The notes under the pieces were generated by a model. That model was not told the DNA's origin, ran no database searches, and was given only the letters and a program-made list of their open reading frames with translations. A DNA stretch of 49,883 nt from Thermovirga sp. (GTDB lineage: Bacteria > Synergistota > Synergistia > Synergistales > Thermovirgaceae). Shown here in pieces: positions 21,965 through 30,041 of the stretch. The DNA is taken from the NCBI RefSeq assembly GCF_017656375.1, contig NZ_JACDOB010000012.1:1-49883 (forward strand), in the 5' to 3' direction. Both the position numbers and the translations under genes were made by a program. The stretch's first letter is position 1, and each line of letters begins with the position of its first letter.

Positions 21965-24037
21965 ATGAAAGAGATTACTTTAACCATAGATGGAAAGGTT
22001 TGCAAAGGTTCCCATGGGGATACTATCCTTACGGTTGCCAGGAAAAATGATATCTATATACCCACACTTTGTTACCTGGAGGGATTAACTCCTATTGGTT
22101 CGTGTAGAATGTGTGTCGTAGAAGTTGAGAACAATCCGAAACTTCTCACTGCATGTACTACTCCCGCTCAAGACGGGATGGTAGTGCACACCAAGACAGA
22201 AACTCTTCACAACTACAGAAAACAAGTCCTTGAATTACTTTTTGCTGGCAGGAACCATTTCTGTATGTACTGCTCCCAGAGTGGCGACTGTGAGCTGCAG
22301 CGTTTGGCAATAGAGCACGGCATGGATCATGTCAGGTATCCTTTCCTTTACTCGGATTTTGAGAACGACGCGACCCACCCCGAGTACCAGGTGGATCACA
22401 ATCGTTGCATCCTGTGTTTGCGCTGTATAAGGGTATGTGCAGAAAAAGTGGGAGCCCATACGTTGGACCTCAAGGATCGTGGCTGGAATGCCAAGGTAAT
22501 ATCCGATTTGGGCAAAAAACTTGGAGAAAGCGATACATGCGTAAGTTGCGGAGCGTGTGCCCAGGTTTGCCCCACAGGAACTATTACCATAAGGGAGTTT
22601 GCATATAGGGGACGTCGTAGCGACTGTGATGATGTAGTGGAAAGTGTATGCCCTCTTTGCGGGGTAGGCTGTAAGATAAAAGCATATGTTAGAACTGGCA
22701 GCATAGTTCGTGTGGAAGGTACCACTACCGATCAGCCAGATGGAGGGCAGCTTTGCTACAGAGGTAGATTGGAACTTCCTAGATCTACAGAAAGAGACAG
22801 AGTACACGTTCCCATGATAAGAGAAGGGGTTTATTACAGGGAAGCTACATGGGAAGAAGCATTATCCTTGATAGCGGAGAACTTTAAGACGGCCAAAGAA
22901 GCTGATAAAGCCGGTGCTTTGGTTTCCAGTATATGCACTGATGAAGAGCTATCCGTGTTCAGCGCACTTTTCAAGGACTCTCTTGGAATGAGAAGATTGG
23001 ATACTTTTGATGGAGACATATTAAGGGGATTCAGAAAGGGTTTTGAGCCATTCAGGCAACAAGGGGTAAGGCCATTTACCGCGGCGCACAATATTTTGAA
23101 AAGCGACTGTATAGTGAACCTCTGCGCTGATCCAGATGAGGAAGCACCAGTTGTTGCTAGCTACATGAGAGTGGCTGCCCTCAGGAATGAGGCATCCCTT
23201 ATTAATGTCTCAAGTGGTAAGAATCCATTTGAAGGCATAACCGATGTTGATATAAGATTGTTGTCGCCATGTGGTGATCCTTGCCTGCTTGATAGCATAA
23301 CTAAGGTTATAACCTCGTTGAGGATGTCTGAAGAAGACCTCGGCAAAGGCACTGAAGCACTAAACGATTACCGCAACTACCTGGAGAAGACTGCCGCTTT
23401 GGTCAATATGAGCGTAGAGGAAGTGGAGCAAGTTATATTGAAACTTGCTAATGCTAAAAAGCCTATATTTGTCTTGGGAAGCAACGTATCGAAGAATCCA
23501 GCAGTAGTCCAGGCAGGAGTAAACCTTGCAATAGCTAGCAGGGCATTCTTCGAGGATGGCATAGGTATCGTACCTCTAGTGGTAAGCAGCAACAGCTTAG
23601 GTACTGTGAACACTGTTTTGGCTGAGGAACCATGGCTTGGCAAGGAAGATTTGGATTTTCTCTATGTCTTCTCGACGGGCATGATCCCGGAGGACGAGGA
23701 ATCCCTTTCGGCGATATCCAGAACCAAGTTTGTGGTGGTTCAGACACCTTATTTGGTACATCCTCTGGTGAACATGGCAGATGTGTTGCTTCCGGCTCCA
23801 GCATGGTATGAGAGAAGTGGGCATTTCTGCACGATAGAGGGAGAGAGAAGAAGGCTGAATGTGGTTGTACCGCCTAAGGGAGAAGTCAAAGGACTCGCCT
23901 CGGTTATTCAAGAATTTGCTTCGGCCCTTGGCGTAGAGTTGGGCAGCCCTAAGGCTGTTCCGTGTGAGCAACTTTTTGGGAGCGAAAAAGCTCCTGAGAC
24001 CGCCCAAATGGTCGAGCTGGAGGAGGTGTCTTTGTAA
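21965..24037 (+). CDS. hydA: Bifurcating [NiFe] hydrogenase subunit HydA (NuoG-like)
   Basis: A 690-residue electron-wiring subunit. N-terminal [2Fe-2S] domain (PIGSCRMCVVEVE), His-Cys3 [4Fe-4S] site (HFCMYCSQSGDC), two [4Fe-4S] clusters (CILCLRCIRVC and CVSCGACAQVC) and a further Cys set CPLCGVGC as in NuoG and formate dehydrogenases. The rest (about 290-680) is a molybdopterin-enzyme-like fold with no Mo-ligating Cys/Sec that I can identify, so it is probably structural. There is no [FeFe] H-cluster domain; catalysis is supplied by HydS/HydL instead. Its stop overlaps hydS as TAATG. Confidence 0.93.
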   Translation: MKEITLTIDGKVCKGSHGDTILTVARKNDIYIPTLCYLEGLTPIGSCRMCVVEVENNPKLLTACTTPAQDGMVVHTKTETLHNYRKQVLELLFAGRNHFCMYCSQSGDCELQRLAIEHGMDHVRYPFLYSDFENDATHPEYQVDHNRCILCLRCIRVCAEKVGAHTLDLKDRGWNAKVISDLGKKLGESDTCVSCGACAQVCPTGTITIREFAYRGRRSDCDDVVESVCPLCGVGCKIKAYVRTGSIVRVEGTTTDQPDGGQLCYRGRLELPRSTERDRVHVPMIREGVYYREATWEEALSLIAENFKTAKEADKAGALVSSICTDEELSVFSALFKDSLGMRRLDTFDGDILRGFRKGFEPFRQQGVRPFTAAHNILKSDCIVNLCADPDEEAPVVASYMRVAALRNEASLINVSSGKNPFEGITDVDIRLLSPCGDPCLLDSITKVITSLRMSEEDLGKGTEALNDYRNYLEKTAALVNMSVEEVEQVILKLANAKKPIFVLGSNVSKNPAVVQAGVNLAIASRAFFEDGIGIVPLVVSSNSLGTVNTVLAEEPWLGKEDLDFLYVFSTGMIPEDEESLSAISRTKFVVVQTPYLVHPLVNMADVLLPAPAWYERSGHFCTIEGERRRLNVVVPPKGEVKGLASVIQEFASALGVELGSPKAVPCEQLFGSEKAPETAQMVELEEVSL

Positions 24038-24576
24038 TGGCCAAGGTTAAACTTGCCACTGTGTGGCTGGAAGCCTGTGCGGGCTGCCATATGTCTTTCC
24101 TCGATATTGATGATAGGATACTGGGCTTGTTGGAGAAAGTTGACATAATGTATTCCCCTGTGGTAGATGCCAAGGAAATACCAAAAGTTGACATAGGTGT
24201 TATTTCCGGAGCGTTGGGGAACGACGAGGAAGTTCATCTGGCGAAGAAGATGCGAGAACAGTGCGATATTCTGATCGCATGGGGAGATTGTGCTGTTTTT
24301 GGGGGCATAAACAGCATGCGTAACTTTATGCCTGCAGAGGAAGCGCTTAAAAAGGCATATGTAGATACTGTGAGCACTGTGAATCCTGAAGGAATAATTC
24401 CAGGAGAGGACATTCCTCAATTGCTGCCTAAGGCTATACCAGTGGATCAGGTCGTAAAGGTAGATGTTTACGTTCCTGGATGTCCGCCAGATGCAGACAC
24501 TATATTGTGGGTTTTCCAGGAATTGCTTGAAGGAAGGATTCCTAAAGTTCCCGCTGAAATGATGCGGTATGACTAA
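24037..24576 (+). CDS. hydS: [NiFe] hydrogenase small subunit HydS (HoxY-like)
   Basis: A 179-residue short small subunit, as in group 3 cytoplasmic hydrogenases. Proximal [4Fe-4S] ligands: EACAGCHMSFL near residue 12-15, GDCAVFGG and GCPPDADTI. It has no Tat signal peptide and no medial or distal cluster domain, which agrees with a soluble enzyme. The ATG is fused to the hydA stop (TAATG). Confidence 0.95.
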   Translation: MAKVKLATVWLEACAGCHMSFLDIDDRILGLLEKVDIMYSPVVDAKEIPKVDIGVISGALGNDEEVHLAKKMREQCDILIAWGDCAVFGGINSMRNFMPAEEALKKAYVDTVSTVNPEGIIPGEDIPQLLPKAIPVDQVVKVDVYVPGCPPDADTILWVFQELLEGRIPKVPAEMMRYD

Positions 24577-24589
24577 GGGGGGCTATAAA

Positions 24590-26017
24590 ATGGGTACGGT
24601 TCGTAAAATAGAGGTTAATCCCATTACGAGGATAGAAGGACACGGCAAGATCACGGTACATCTCGACGAGAATGGAACCGTTTCTGAAGCCCGTTTTCAC
24701 GTCACTCAGTTCAGGGGGTTTGAGGCCTTTACTAAGGGACGTGATTTTAGGGAGATGCCGGAGATAACGCCTAGAATATGCGGGATATGCCCGGTTAGCC
24801 ACCATCTTGCTTCCGCTAAAGCCTGTGATGCTATTCTTGGCGTACAGATAACCCCAACTGCTCACAAGCTCAGGGAATTGCTTCATATGGGACAGTTCGT
24901 TCAGTCTCATGCGTTGAGCTTTTTTCACCTTTCCAGCCCGGATCTGCTCTTTGGCTTTGATGCTGATCCTGCCATAAGAAATATTGTAGGTGTTGCTGCC
25001 AAATTTCCTGAGATCGCTACCAAAGGCATAATGTTGAGAAAATTTGGGCAGGAGATAATAAAGACTCTGGGAGGCAAGAAGGTACATCCTTGGCACAGCA
25101 TCCCAGGAGGGGTAAATAGGAGCATTAAAGAAAGTGAAAGGGATTCCTATCTTAAGGAAATTCCCACAATGAAGGGATACGTTAAAGATGCCTTGGAACT
25201 CGTAAAAGGCTATTTACAAGAACACAAAGATGAAGTTTCCACATTTGCGCCTATGAAAACTTCCTATATGGGACTTGTAGCCGATGGCTTCCTGGAACTT
25301 TACGATGGGGACATCAGGCTTAGGGGGGCAAGAGGCAGGATTATCGACGAATTTCCTGATTGGGCATATGCAGACTACATAGGGGAGCATGTTGAACCAT
25401 GGAGCTACCTCAAGTTCCCATTCTATCGTCCCCTAGGATATCCAAACGGAAGTTATAGAGTAGGGCCTCTTGGAAGGCTTAACGCGTGCGATGATATATC
25501 CACTCCGGAGGCCTCAGAGGAGTTGAAGCTTTACAGACAGGCGGGAGAAGAAGGCATAGTACACGATGTCCTCTATTACCACTACGCAAGGCTTATAGAA
25601 GCGCTCTACGGAGTTGAGCGTATAGAGCAACTCTTGGAAGATCCGGATATAACAGGAAGCGATCTTAGGATAACTTCCAATGAACTTTACCCTGAAGGTA
25701 TAGGTGTCATAGAGGCGCCCAGGGGAACGTTGATTCACCACTACAAAGTCGACGAGAGTGGTGCCATAACGGACGTTAACCTTATAGTAGCCACAGGACA
25801 CAACAATTTTGCTATGAACAAGGGAGTAGAGGCCATAGCGAAGGCGTACATCAAAGGAGACGACGTACCTGAAGGGGTCATGAACAGGATGGAACACCTT
25901 ATCAGGTGTTACGACCCATGCCTTTCGTGTTCGACTCATGCTGTAGGCAAGATGCCTTTGGAGTTGTCCATAGTGGACAACAGCGGAGAGATTCTCCGTA
26001 AGATCTACAAGGATTAG
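24590..26017 (+). CDS. hydL: [NiFe] hydrogenase large subunit HydL (HoxH-like), catalytic
   Basis: The H2-activating subunit. The four active-site cysteines are C64 and C67 (RICGICPVSH, L1) and C444 and C447 (DPCLSCSTH, L2), with no selenocysteine. After His450 a C-terminal extension of 25 residues follows (AVGKMPLEL...), which the specific endopeptidase must remove after nickel insertion; that protease is the next gene. I choose ATG 24590 behind AAGGGGGG, giving 475 residues and the classical N-terminus ending IEGHGK. The nickel comes plausibly from NikKMLQO. Confidence 0.96.
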   Translation: MGTVRKIEVNPITRIEGHGKITVHLDENGTVSEARFHVTQFRGFEAFTKGRDFREMPEITPRICGICPVSHHLASAKACDAILGVQITPTAHKLRELLHMGQFVQSHALSFFHLSSPDLLFGFDADPAIRNIVGVAAKFPEIATKGIMLRKFGQEIIKTLGGKKVHPWHSIPGGVNRSIKESERDSYLKEIPTMKGYVKDALELVKGYLQEHKDEVSTFAPMKTSYMGLVADGFLELYDGDIRLRGARGRIIDEFPDWAYADYIGEHVEPWSYLKFPFYRPLGYPNGSYRVGPLGRLNACDDISTPEASEELKLYRQAGEEGIVHDVLYYHYARLIEALYGVERIEQLLEDPDITGSDLRITSNELYPEGIGVIEAPRGTLIHHYKVDESGAITDVNLIVATGHNNFAMNKGVEAIAKAYIKGDDVPEGVMNRMEHLIRCYDPCLSCSTHAVGKMPLELSIVDNSGEILRKIYKD

Positions 26018-26029
26018 TCTGAGGCTAAG

Positions 26030-26494
26030 ATGAAAGCTTTTGTCCTGGGATATGGAAACGTTTCCAGGCAGGATGATGGGGCGGGCCACTTGCTTGCAGG
26101 GCTTGTGGCCCGCATTATCAGAAAGAGCGGGGCTGAAGTTGAGCTTTGGAGAGGGCATCAGTTGGTGCCAGAAGTTCTTCTAGATATAAAAGGATATCAA
26201 GTCCTGTTTTTTTGTGATGCATCATTAAAGCCTTATCCTGAGGGTTTTCTCATAGAGAAGGTAAATCCAGGAGATATGAAGACAGAAGGGCTAAACATGC
26301 ATACCTTTGGCCCTGCAAACGTGTTATCTTTAGCTGAGCAACTCACGGGAGAGGTTCCTGACGCATGGTTGATATCTGTTACGGGGGAATCTTTCGATTT
26401 TTCTCATCGTCTAACTCCTCAGTGCAAGACGAGAATAAAAAGCGCGGCTAGAGCATTCCGTTCTTTTTGGAAACATCTTTCTGAGGGGCTTTAA
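26030..26494 (+). CDS. Hydrogenase maturation protease (HycI/HyaD/HoxW family)
   Basis: A 154-residue endopeptidase that trims the C-terminus of the large subunit. It has the family motif LGYGNVSRQDDGAG near the N-terminus (Ni-sensing Asp in the DDG) and a second metal-binding position in FFCDAS followed by MHTFGP (His). It starts 12 bp after hydL, closing the operon, and its end lies inside the long palindrome 26473-26517. HoxW is the functional analogue; I leave the symbol blank. Confidence 0.92.
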   Translation: MKAFVLGYGNVSRQDDGAGHLLAGLVARIIRKSGAEVELWRGHQLVPEVLLDIKGYQVLFFCDASLKPYPEGFLIEKVNPGDMKTEGLNMHTFGPANVLSLAEQLTGEVPDAWLISVTGESFDFSHRLTPQCKTRIKSAARAFRSFWKHLSEGL

Positions 26495-26517
26495 GTTAAA
26501 GCCCCTCAGAAAGATGT
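26473..26517. terminator. 45-bp perfect palindrome at the end of the hydrogenase operon
   Basis: Two exact 22-bp arms flank a single G at 26495 and contain the stop codon of the maturation protease. The RNA would form a very stable hairpin and probably ends the operon. It is followed by ATAATAAAC with no U-run, so Rho-independent function is not certain; mRNA 3'-end protection is another option. Confidence 0.7.
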
Positions 26518-26602
26518 ATAATAAACTATCCATTCATTCAATTGTTTGTTTCCTTTTTTGTTCTTAATAATGCAGAATAATTTCTGAAAGGAGGTTCCTT
26601 TC

Positions 26603-26857
26603 TTGAGTAGGGCTTTTGTAAAGGATGATGAAGATGCTGAGAGAATAAAGGAACTGTTTGAGCAGGAAAAGAAACTTTTGGATTGGTTGAATATCCAGAA
26701 GAAAAAGCTTTCTGTGCTTGAATCTGGAGAAAAAGCAGGTACCATTGATGAAGTTAAGAGGAAGCAATGGATAATAAAAACGAAAAAAGATATAGAGGAT
26801 ACGGAAAAAACCCTAGAGAGATTGCGCGAGGAGATAAAAGGGCTTCAAAAAGGATAG
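26603..26857 (+). CDS. Small coiled-coil protein of unknown function
   Basis: An 84-residue, highly charged, helical protein (for example RIKELFEQEKKLLDWLN and IKTKKDIEDTEKTLERLREE), almost certainly a coiled coil. TTG start at 26603 behind a strong AAAGGAGG at 8 bp. It is followed 18 bp later by a membrane-bound J-domain gene, so the two may work together. I do not recognise the family. Confidence 0.72.
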   Translation: MSRAFVKDDEDAERIKELFEQEKKLLDWLNIQKKKLSVLESGEKAGTIDEVKRKQWIIKTKKDIEDTEKTLERLREEIKGLQKG

Positions 26858-26875
26858 TGTTCGGAGGGGTAGGGG

Positions 26876-27262
26876 ATGCTTTTTGTTCTACGGTTGTTGA
26901 GGTTTGCTTTTCCTATTTTGATAATGTTTTTGGGATTTAAGTTGCTGTATTTTTTCTTGAAGCAAGCCAAGGTTCATGCTGGAAGAGCTTATAACGAGAC
27001 TTGGGAAAAGGATTATCGCCAGGAAAACAAAAACCGCAGTGAGAGAAGTTATTCTTTCAAGGATCCTTATAAGGTGCTCGGGCTTTCTAGAAGTGCCGAT
27101 GAAGAGACAATAAAAAGGCGCTACAGGGAGCTTGTGGCCAAGTATCACCCTGATAAATTCATAGGTCAGAATTTGGATAAAGAATTTATTGATCTTGCCA
27201 CGAAAAAGTTTCAGGAAATCCAGGAAGCCTATGATAAGATACGAAAAGAGAGGCACTTTTAA
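26876..27262 (+). CDS. Membrane-anchored J-domain protein
   Basis: A 128-residue protein with one N-terminal transmembrane helix (about 5-27) and a C-terminal J domain (about 65-128: DPYKVLGLSRSADEETIK, then the HPD motif in KYHPDKF). The J domain activates Hsp70/DnaK. Membrane-anchored J proteins of the DjlA type recruit DnaK to the membrane, and dnaK lies at 37 kb. No TerB domain is present. Start ATG at 26876 in a TAGGGG-rich context. Confidence 0.88.
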   Translation: MLFVLRLLRFAFPILIMFLGFKLLYFFLKQAKVHAGRAYNETWEKDYRQENKNRSERSYSFKDPYKVLGLSRSADEETIKRRYRELVAKYHPDKFIGQNLDKEFIDLATKKFQEIQEAYDKIRKERHF

Positions 27263-27292
27263 CAGATTTAAGAAAGAGGGGCTAGGTACTCT

Positions 27293-27646
27293 ATGAAGTT
27301 GAAGTTGGTCGTATTGGTAATTGCCTATATTCTTGCCACAGCGGTTTCCTCCATGGCTGAAGGAGTTGTCTTTTCAGCCGAAGCCAGAAAAGAAATGGCC
27401 AAAATGGGCAATGAAGGTTATATAAGCATACAGAAGATAGGTTCTGGCTGAAGGGCAAATTATATAGCCCTCGTGCAGGGCGGCAAGCCCGAAGACCTGG
27501 AGAATTATTATCTTGTATCGACGGAAGGTATAAATTTGTGGGTACAAAAAAACCTTGAATATGAAGGGGATGCCCTCCACATTGATAAAGTGCTTACTAC
27601 TTTAGGTTATCTGCTATTAGGTGTAAACGCCCATATGAGGTTCTAA
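27293..27646 (+). CDS. Probable HesB/IscA-like selenoprotein with in-frame UGA (Sec53)
   Basis: The frame ATG 27293 to TAA 27646 is interrupted only by UGA at 27449-27451 (codon 53). Translated through it, the product has 117 residues: a signal-like N-terminus (about 1-22, ending SSMAEG), FSAEARKEM, IGSG-U-RANYIALVQGG and a conserved-looking end. The UGA sits where IscA/HesB proteins have their first cluster-binding Cys, a known Sec position in HesB-like selenoproteins (recalled). Two hairpins follow UGA at bacterial SECIS distance. The frame after UGA reads smoothly to a stop that overlaps the dodecin stop by 3 bp. An alternative is a one-base pseudogene. Standard calling would lose or shorten this gene. 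Confidence 0.7.
27467..27490 (+). promoter_or_regulatory. Candidate bacterial SECIS element
   Basis: Two overlapping stems follow the UGA. GCCCT/AGGGC with loop CGTGC begins its loop 20 nt after UGA; GGGC/GCCC with loop GGCAA begins its loop 30 nt after UGA. Both have a G among the first two loop bases and lie in the 16-37 nt window used for bacterial SECIS prediction. The elements share bases, so only one forms at a time. Confidence 0.5.
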
Positions 27647-27846
27647 TGATATTTGAAGGAGAGTTTTATTTTAACTCTGTATTGGTCAATTTTCCCATCC
27701 TTTATTGTCACATCTTGTTCTACGACTTCTGCTACTCGTAAGTCCTGAAGAGTTTTGGAGGCTGTTTCTACCGCATTTTTGACGGCTTCTTCCCAGGATG
27801 TATCACTACACCCTATTATCTCTATTACTTTATAGACTCCGCTCAT
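27643..27846 (-). CDS. Dodecin (flavin storage protein)
   Basis: A 67-residue dodecin, a dodecameric flavin-binding and storage protein. Typical sequence: MSGVYKVIEIIGCSD, then SWEEAVKNAVETASKTL and the DGKIDQYRVKIKLSF end strand. Convergent to the UGA-containing gene, with stop codons overlapping by 3 bp. Confidence 0.92.
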   Translation of the reverse strand: MSGVYKVIEIIGCSDTSWEEAVKNAVETASKTLQDLRVAEVVEQDVTIKDGKIDQYRVKIKLSFKYH

Positions 27847-27947
27847 GGAAATCTACCTCCTCTCAACTTTAAATCTAATTACCAAACAAGATAAAGTGTT
27901 ACATTGTTAGTATATACCCTGAAGGGGCAATAGACAATGCCTGATTA

Positions 27948-27976
27948 TTGAGATGATAAGTGTGGTAGAATACTCT
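27948..27976 (+). promoter_or_regulatory. Promoter of the 28003 gene
   Basis: TTGAGA (27948-27953), 17 bp, TACTCT (27971-27976). A 14-bp palindrome CCATGTAAACATGG (27979-27992) lies at the start of the transcript and partly overlaps the ribosome site of the gene. Confidence 0.45.
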
Positions 27977-28002
27977 AACCATGTAAACATGGAGGGATTG
28001 GA

Positions 28003-28464
28003 ATGGAAGAGCGAACATATAGCCAGAGCGGATGGGGGCTTAGGTTTGTCCTTGTACTTGTTTTTGCTGCCATAGCAGTCCAGGTCTGGGCATTGAAAAC
28101 GCCTGGGAGCATGTCTCATATGGTTTTAGTAGTCTCTGCAGTTTTGTTAGGCTTTACCCTAGTGTTTTTTACCTCCATTAAGGTGACTTTGACGGGGGAT
28201 AAGCTTGTTGTGAGCATGGGGCCGGGGTTAGTAAGGAGAACTCTGCCTATCTCAGATATTCAATCGGTTTCTTTTACGAAGGTCCCTTGGCATTCAGTGG
28301 GACTAAAACGCATATATAAGGGCTGGCTTTATAGTGTAGGTGTAACTGACGCGTTAGATATTAGGATGGTAGATGGGAAGCGCTACATAATAGGCATAAA
28401 AGATGCCAAAGCCATAGGAGAAATCCTTCAAGATCGAATGAAGATGACCCCTAGCAACAAATAA
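28003..28464 (+). CDS. Membrane protein with two helices and a PH-like domain
   Basis: A 153-residue protein with two N-terminal hydrophobic helices (about 12-32 and 38-58) followed by a beta-rich region (about 60-145: KVTLTGDKLVVSMGPGLV, LPISDIQSVSF, DIRMVDGKRYIIGIKDA) that resembles bacterial PH-like domains (YdbS/YdbT type). Start behind GGAGGGATTGGA. Function unknown; PH-like membrane proteins of this kind often associate with membrane stress regulation. Confidence 0.65.
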   Translation: MEERTYSQSGWGLRFVLVLVFAAIAVQVWALKTPGSMSHMVLVVSAVLLGFTLVFFTSIKVTLTGDKLVVSMGPGLVRRTLPISDIQSVSFTKVPWHSVGLKRIYKGWLYSVGVTDALDIRMVDGKRYIIGIKDAKAIGEILQDRMKMTPSNK

Positions 28465-28559
28465 TAGGTTATTTTTATGTGAGACCTTGACAGCTACAAT
28501 TTGGGAATGGCTCGTTAAAATGGTTACTGTGAGAAATTTTCTTTGGAAGGGTGATTTCA

Positions 28560-29744
28560 TTGAAGGCTTTAGAAGGCATTAGAGTGCTTGATTTCACACG
28601 AGTTTTGGCCGGTCCATTCTGCACCATGGTTTTAGCTGATCTAGGTGCAGAAGTGGTGAAAGTAGAGCGCCCTGGGGTAGGCGACGATTCTAGGGCCTTC
28701 GGGCCATTCATTGGTCAGGAAAGTGCCTATTTTATGAGTATAAACAGAAACAAAAAGAGCATAACCTTAAACTTGAAAGACCAAAGGGCTGTGGAAATAG
28801 TCAAGAAGATGATACCTCATTTCGACGTGGTAGTTGAAAACTTTAGACCGGGCGTGATGGATAGGTTAGGATTAGGTTATGAAAGCTTGAAAGAGCTCAA
28901 CCCGAGGCTTATTTATGCTTCTTCCAGTGGCTTTGGCCATACAGGACCCTATTCTCAACTTCCAGCATATGATCTGATAGTCCAGGGTATGGGTGGCATC
29001 ATGAGTATTACAGGGCCTGATGAACAACATCCAACTAAAGTGGGAAGCTCCATTGCCGACATTTTTGCTGGAGTCTTTTGTGCCATAGGCATTCTGGCTG
29101 CACTCAATCATCGGGAAAAGACAGGAGAGGGCCAGAAGGTGGATGTCTCCATGTTGGATTGCCAGGTGGCTATACTGGAAAATGCCATATCTCGCTATTT
29201 CGTGACAGGGAAGATACCTACTCCCATAGGAAACAGGCATCCGTCCATAGCCCCTTTCGCTACATTCAAGACGCAGGATGGTTTTATAAATATAGCCATA
29301 GGGAATGATTTTATCTGGAATCGATTCTGCAACCTTGTAGGCCGTCCAGAGCTAGCCGAAGATAGCCGTTTCATTAGTAACGAGGCAAGAAATAACAACT
29401 GGGAAGAATTGGAGCCGATTCTAGAGGAAATCATGGCAAAGGATAACACTGCGGCATGGATAGAGAAACTGCGTTCTGTAGGAGTGCCTTGCGGTCCAAT
29501 TAACAATATAGAACAGCTTGTGAATGATCCACAGGTTCTAGAGAGAGAAATGATTGTCGAAGTAGAACATCCTGTGGCAGGGAACCTCAAGATGCCTGGA
29601 TGTCCCATTAAAATGTCCAAGACACCAGGTAAGATAGAAAAGCCGGCTCCACTTCTTGGCGGGGATAATGAAGAAATTTTGACCCGATTTGCGGGGCTAT
29701 CCAAAGAAGAGCTTAAGACCCTTCAGGAAGAAGAGGTTATCTAA
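28560..29744 (+). CDS. Family III CoA transferase (CaiB/BaiF type)
   Basis: A CoA transferase of about 394 residues. Typical family features: LEGIRVLDFTRVLAGPFC at the N-terminus, LGAEVVKVERPGVGDDSR (CoA binding), FRPGVMDRLGLGYE, PAYDLIVQGMGG (catalytic Asp) and VPCGPINNI toward the C-terminus. I take TTG 28560 because GGAAGGGTG lies 6 bp upstream; the GTG at 28551 is too near the ribosome site. It is followed by a terminator, then a short-chain carboxylate transporter, so an organic acid is a likely substrate. Confidence 0.92.
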   Translation: MKALEGIRVLDFTRVLAGPFCTMVLADLGAEVVKVERPGVGDDSRAFGPFIGQESAYFMSINRNKKSITLNLKDQRAVEIVKKMIPHFDVVVENFRPGVMDRLGLGYESLKELNPRLIYASSSGFGHTGPYSQLPAYDLIVQGMGGIMSITGPDEQHPTKVGSSIADIFAGVFCAIGILAALNHREKTGEGQKVDVSMLDCQVAILENAISRYFVTGKIPTPIGNRHPSIAPFATFKTQDGFINIAIGNDFIWNRFCNLVGRPELAEDSRFISNEARNNNWEELEPILEEIMAKDNTAAWIEKLRSVGVPCGPINNIEQLVNDPQVLEREMIVEVEHPVAGNLKMPGCPIKMSKTPGKIEKPAPLLGGDNEEILTRFAGLSKEELKTLQEEEVI

Positions 29745-30041
29745 CAAGGCAATCCCTCCAAAAAATTCTTTGTCCGCAGTGAGGGCAGGATTGACACTAA
29801 AAAACAATCCTGCCCTTGTGTTTTATTCATGTCAACCAACATCACAATAAATAGGGTTTGAACATGTCAAAGAATGACAATTCTTTAAGTCCTATACGTC
29901 AGTAGAATGAAATTGCAAGTTTCTGTTTATTTGCGCAAAAAAGAACAAACCGGAAAGGAGGGCTAAAAGGAGAAAGTCCATAGGGGAAGGTTGCGGCTTA
30001 GGGCATGGGATCAACTTATTAAATGGAGGTGTGGTTTTGTC
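29745..30041. other. Intergenic region between the CoA transferase and the AtoE-type carrier
   Basis: It contains the CoA transferase terminator (29782-29827), a tandem ATGTCAA sequence (near 29828 and 29865), a weak hairpin AAAGAA/TTCTTT and a purine-rich leader with GGAGG sites. I see no supported gene. Confidence 0.5.
29782..29827 (+). terminator. CoA transferase terminator
   Basis: A 12-bp perfect stem, AGGGCAGGATTG / CAATCCTGCCCT, loop of 11 nt, followed by TGTGTTTTATT. Confidence 0.85.

Noticed and set aside
21965-24037. HydA as an active formate dehydrogenase or other molybdenum enzyme
   Set aside because: The molybdopterin-type domain shows no Mo-ligating Cys or Sec and the operon supplies a [NiFe] catalytic pair instead.
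24590-26017. Selenocysteine-containing NiFeSe hydrogenase
   Set aside because: All four active-site positions are Cys codons; no in-frame UGA.
27293-27451. A 52-residue stand-alone secreted peptide ending at the UGA
   Set aside because: The frame after UGA continues as well-behaved protein sequence for 64 codons and fits the HesB-like pattern, so a read-through selenoprotein is more likely.
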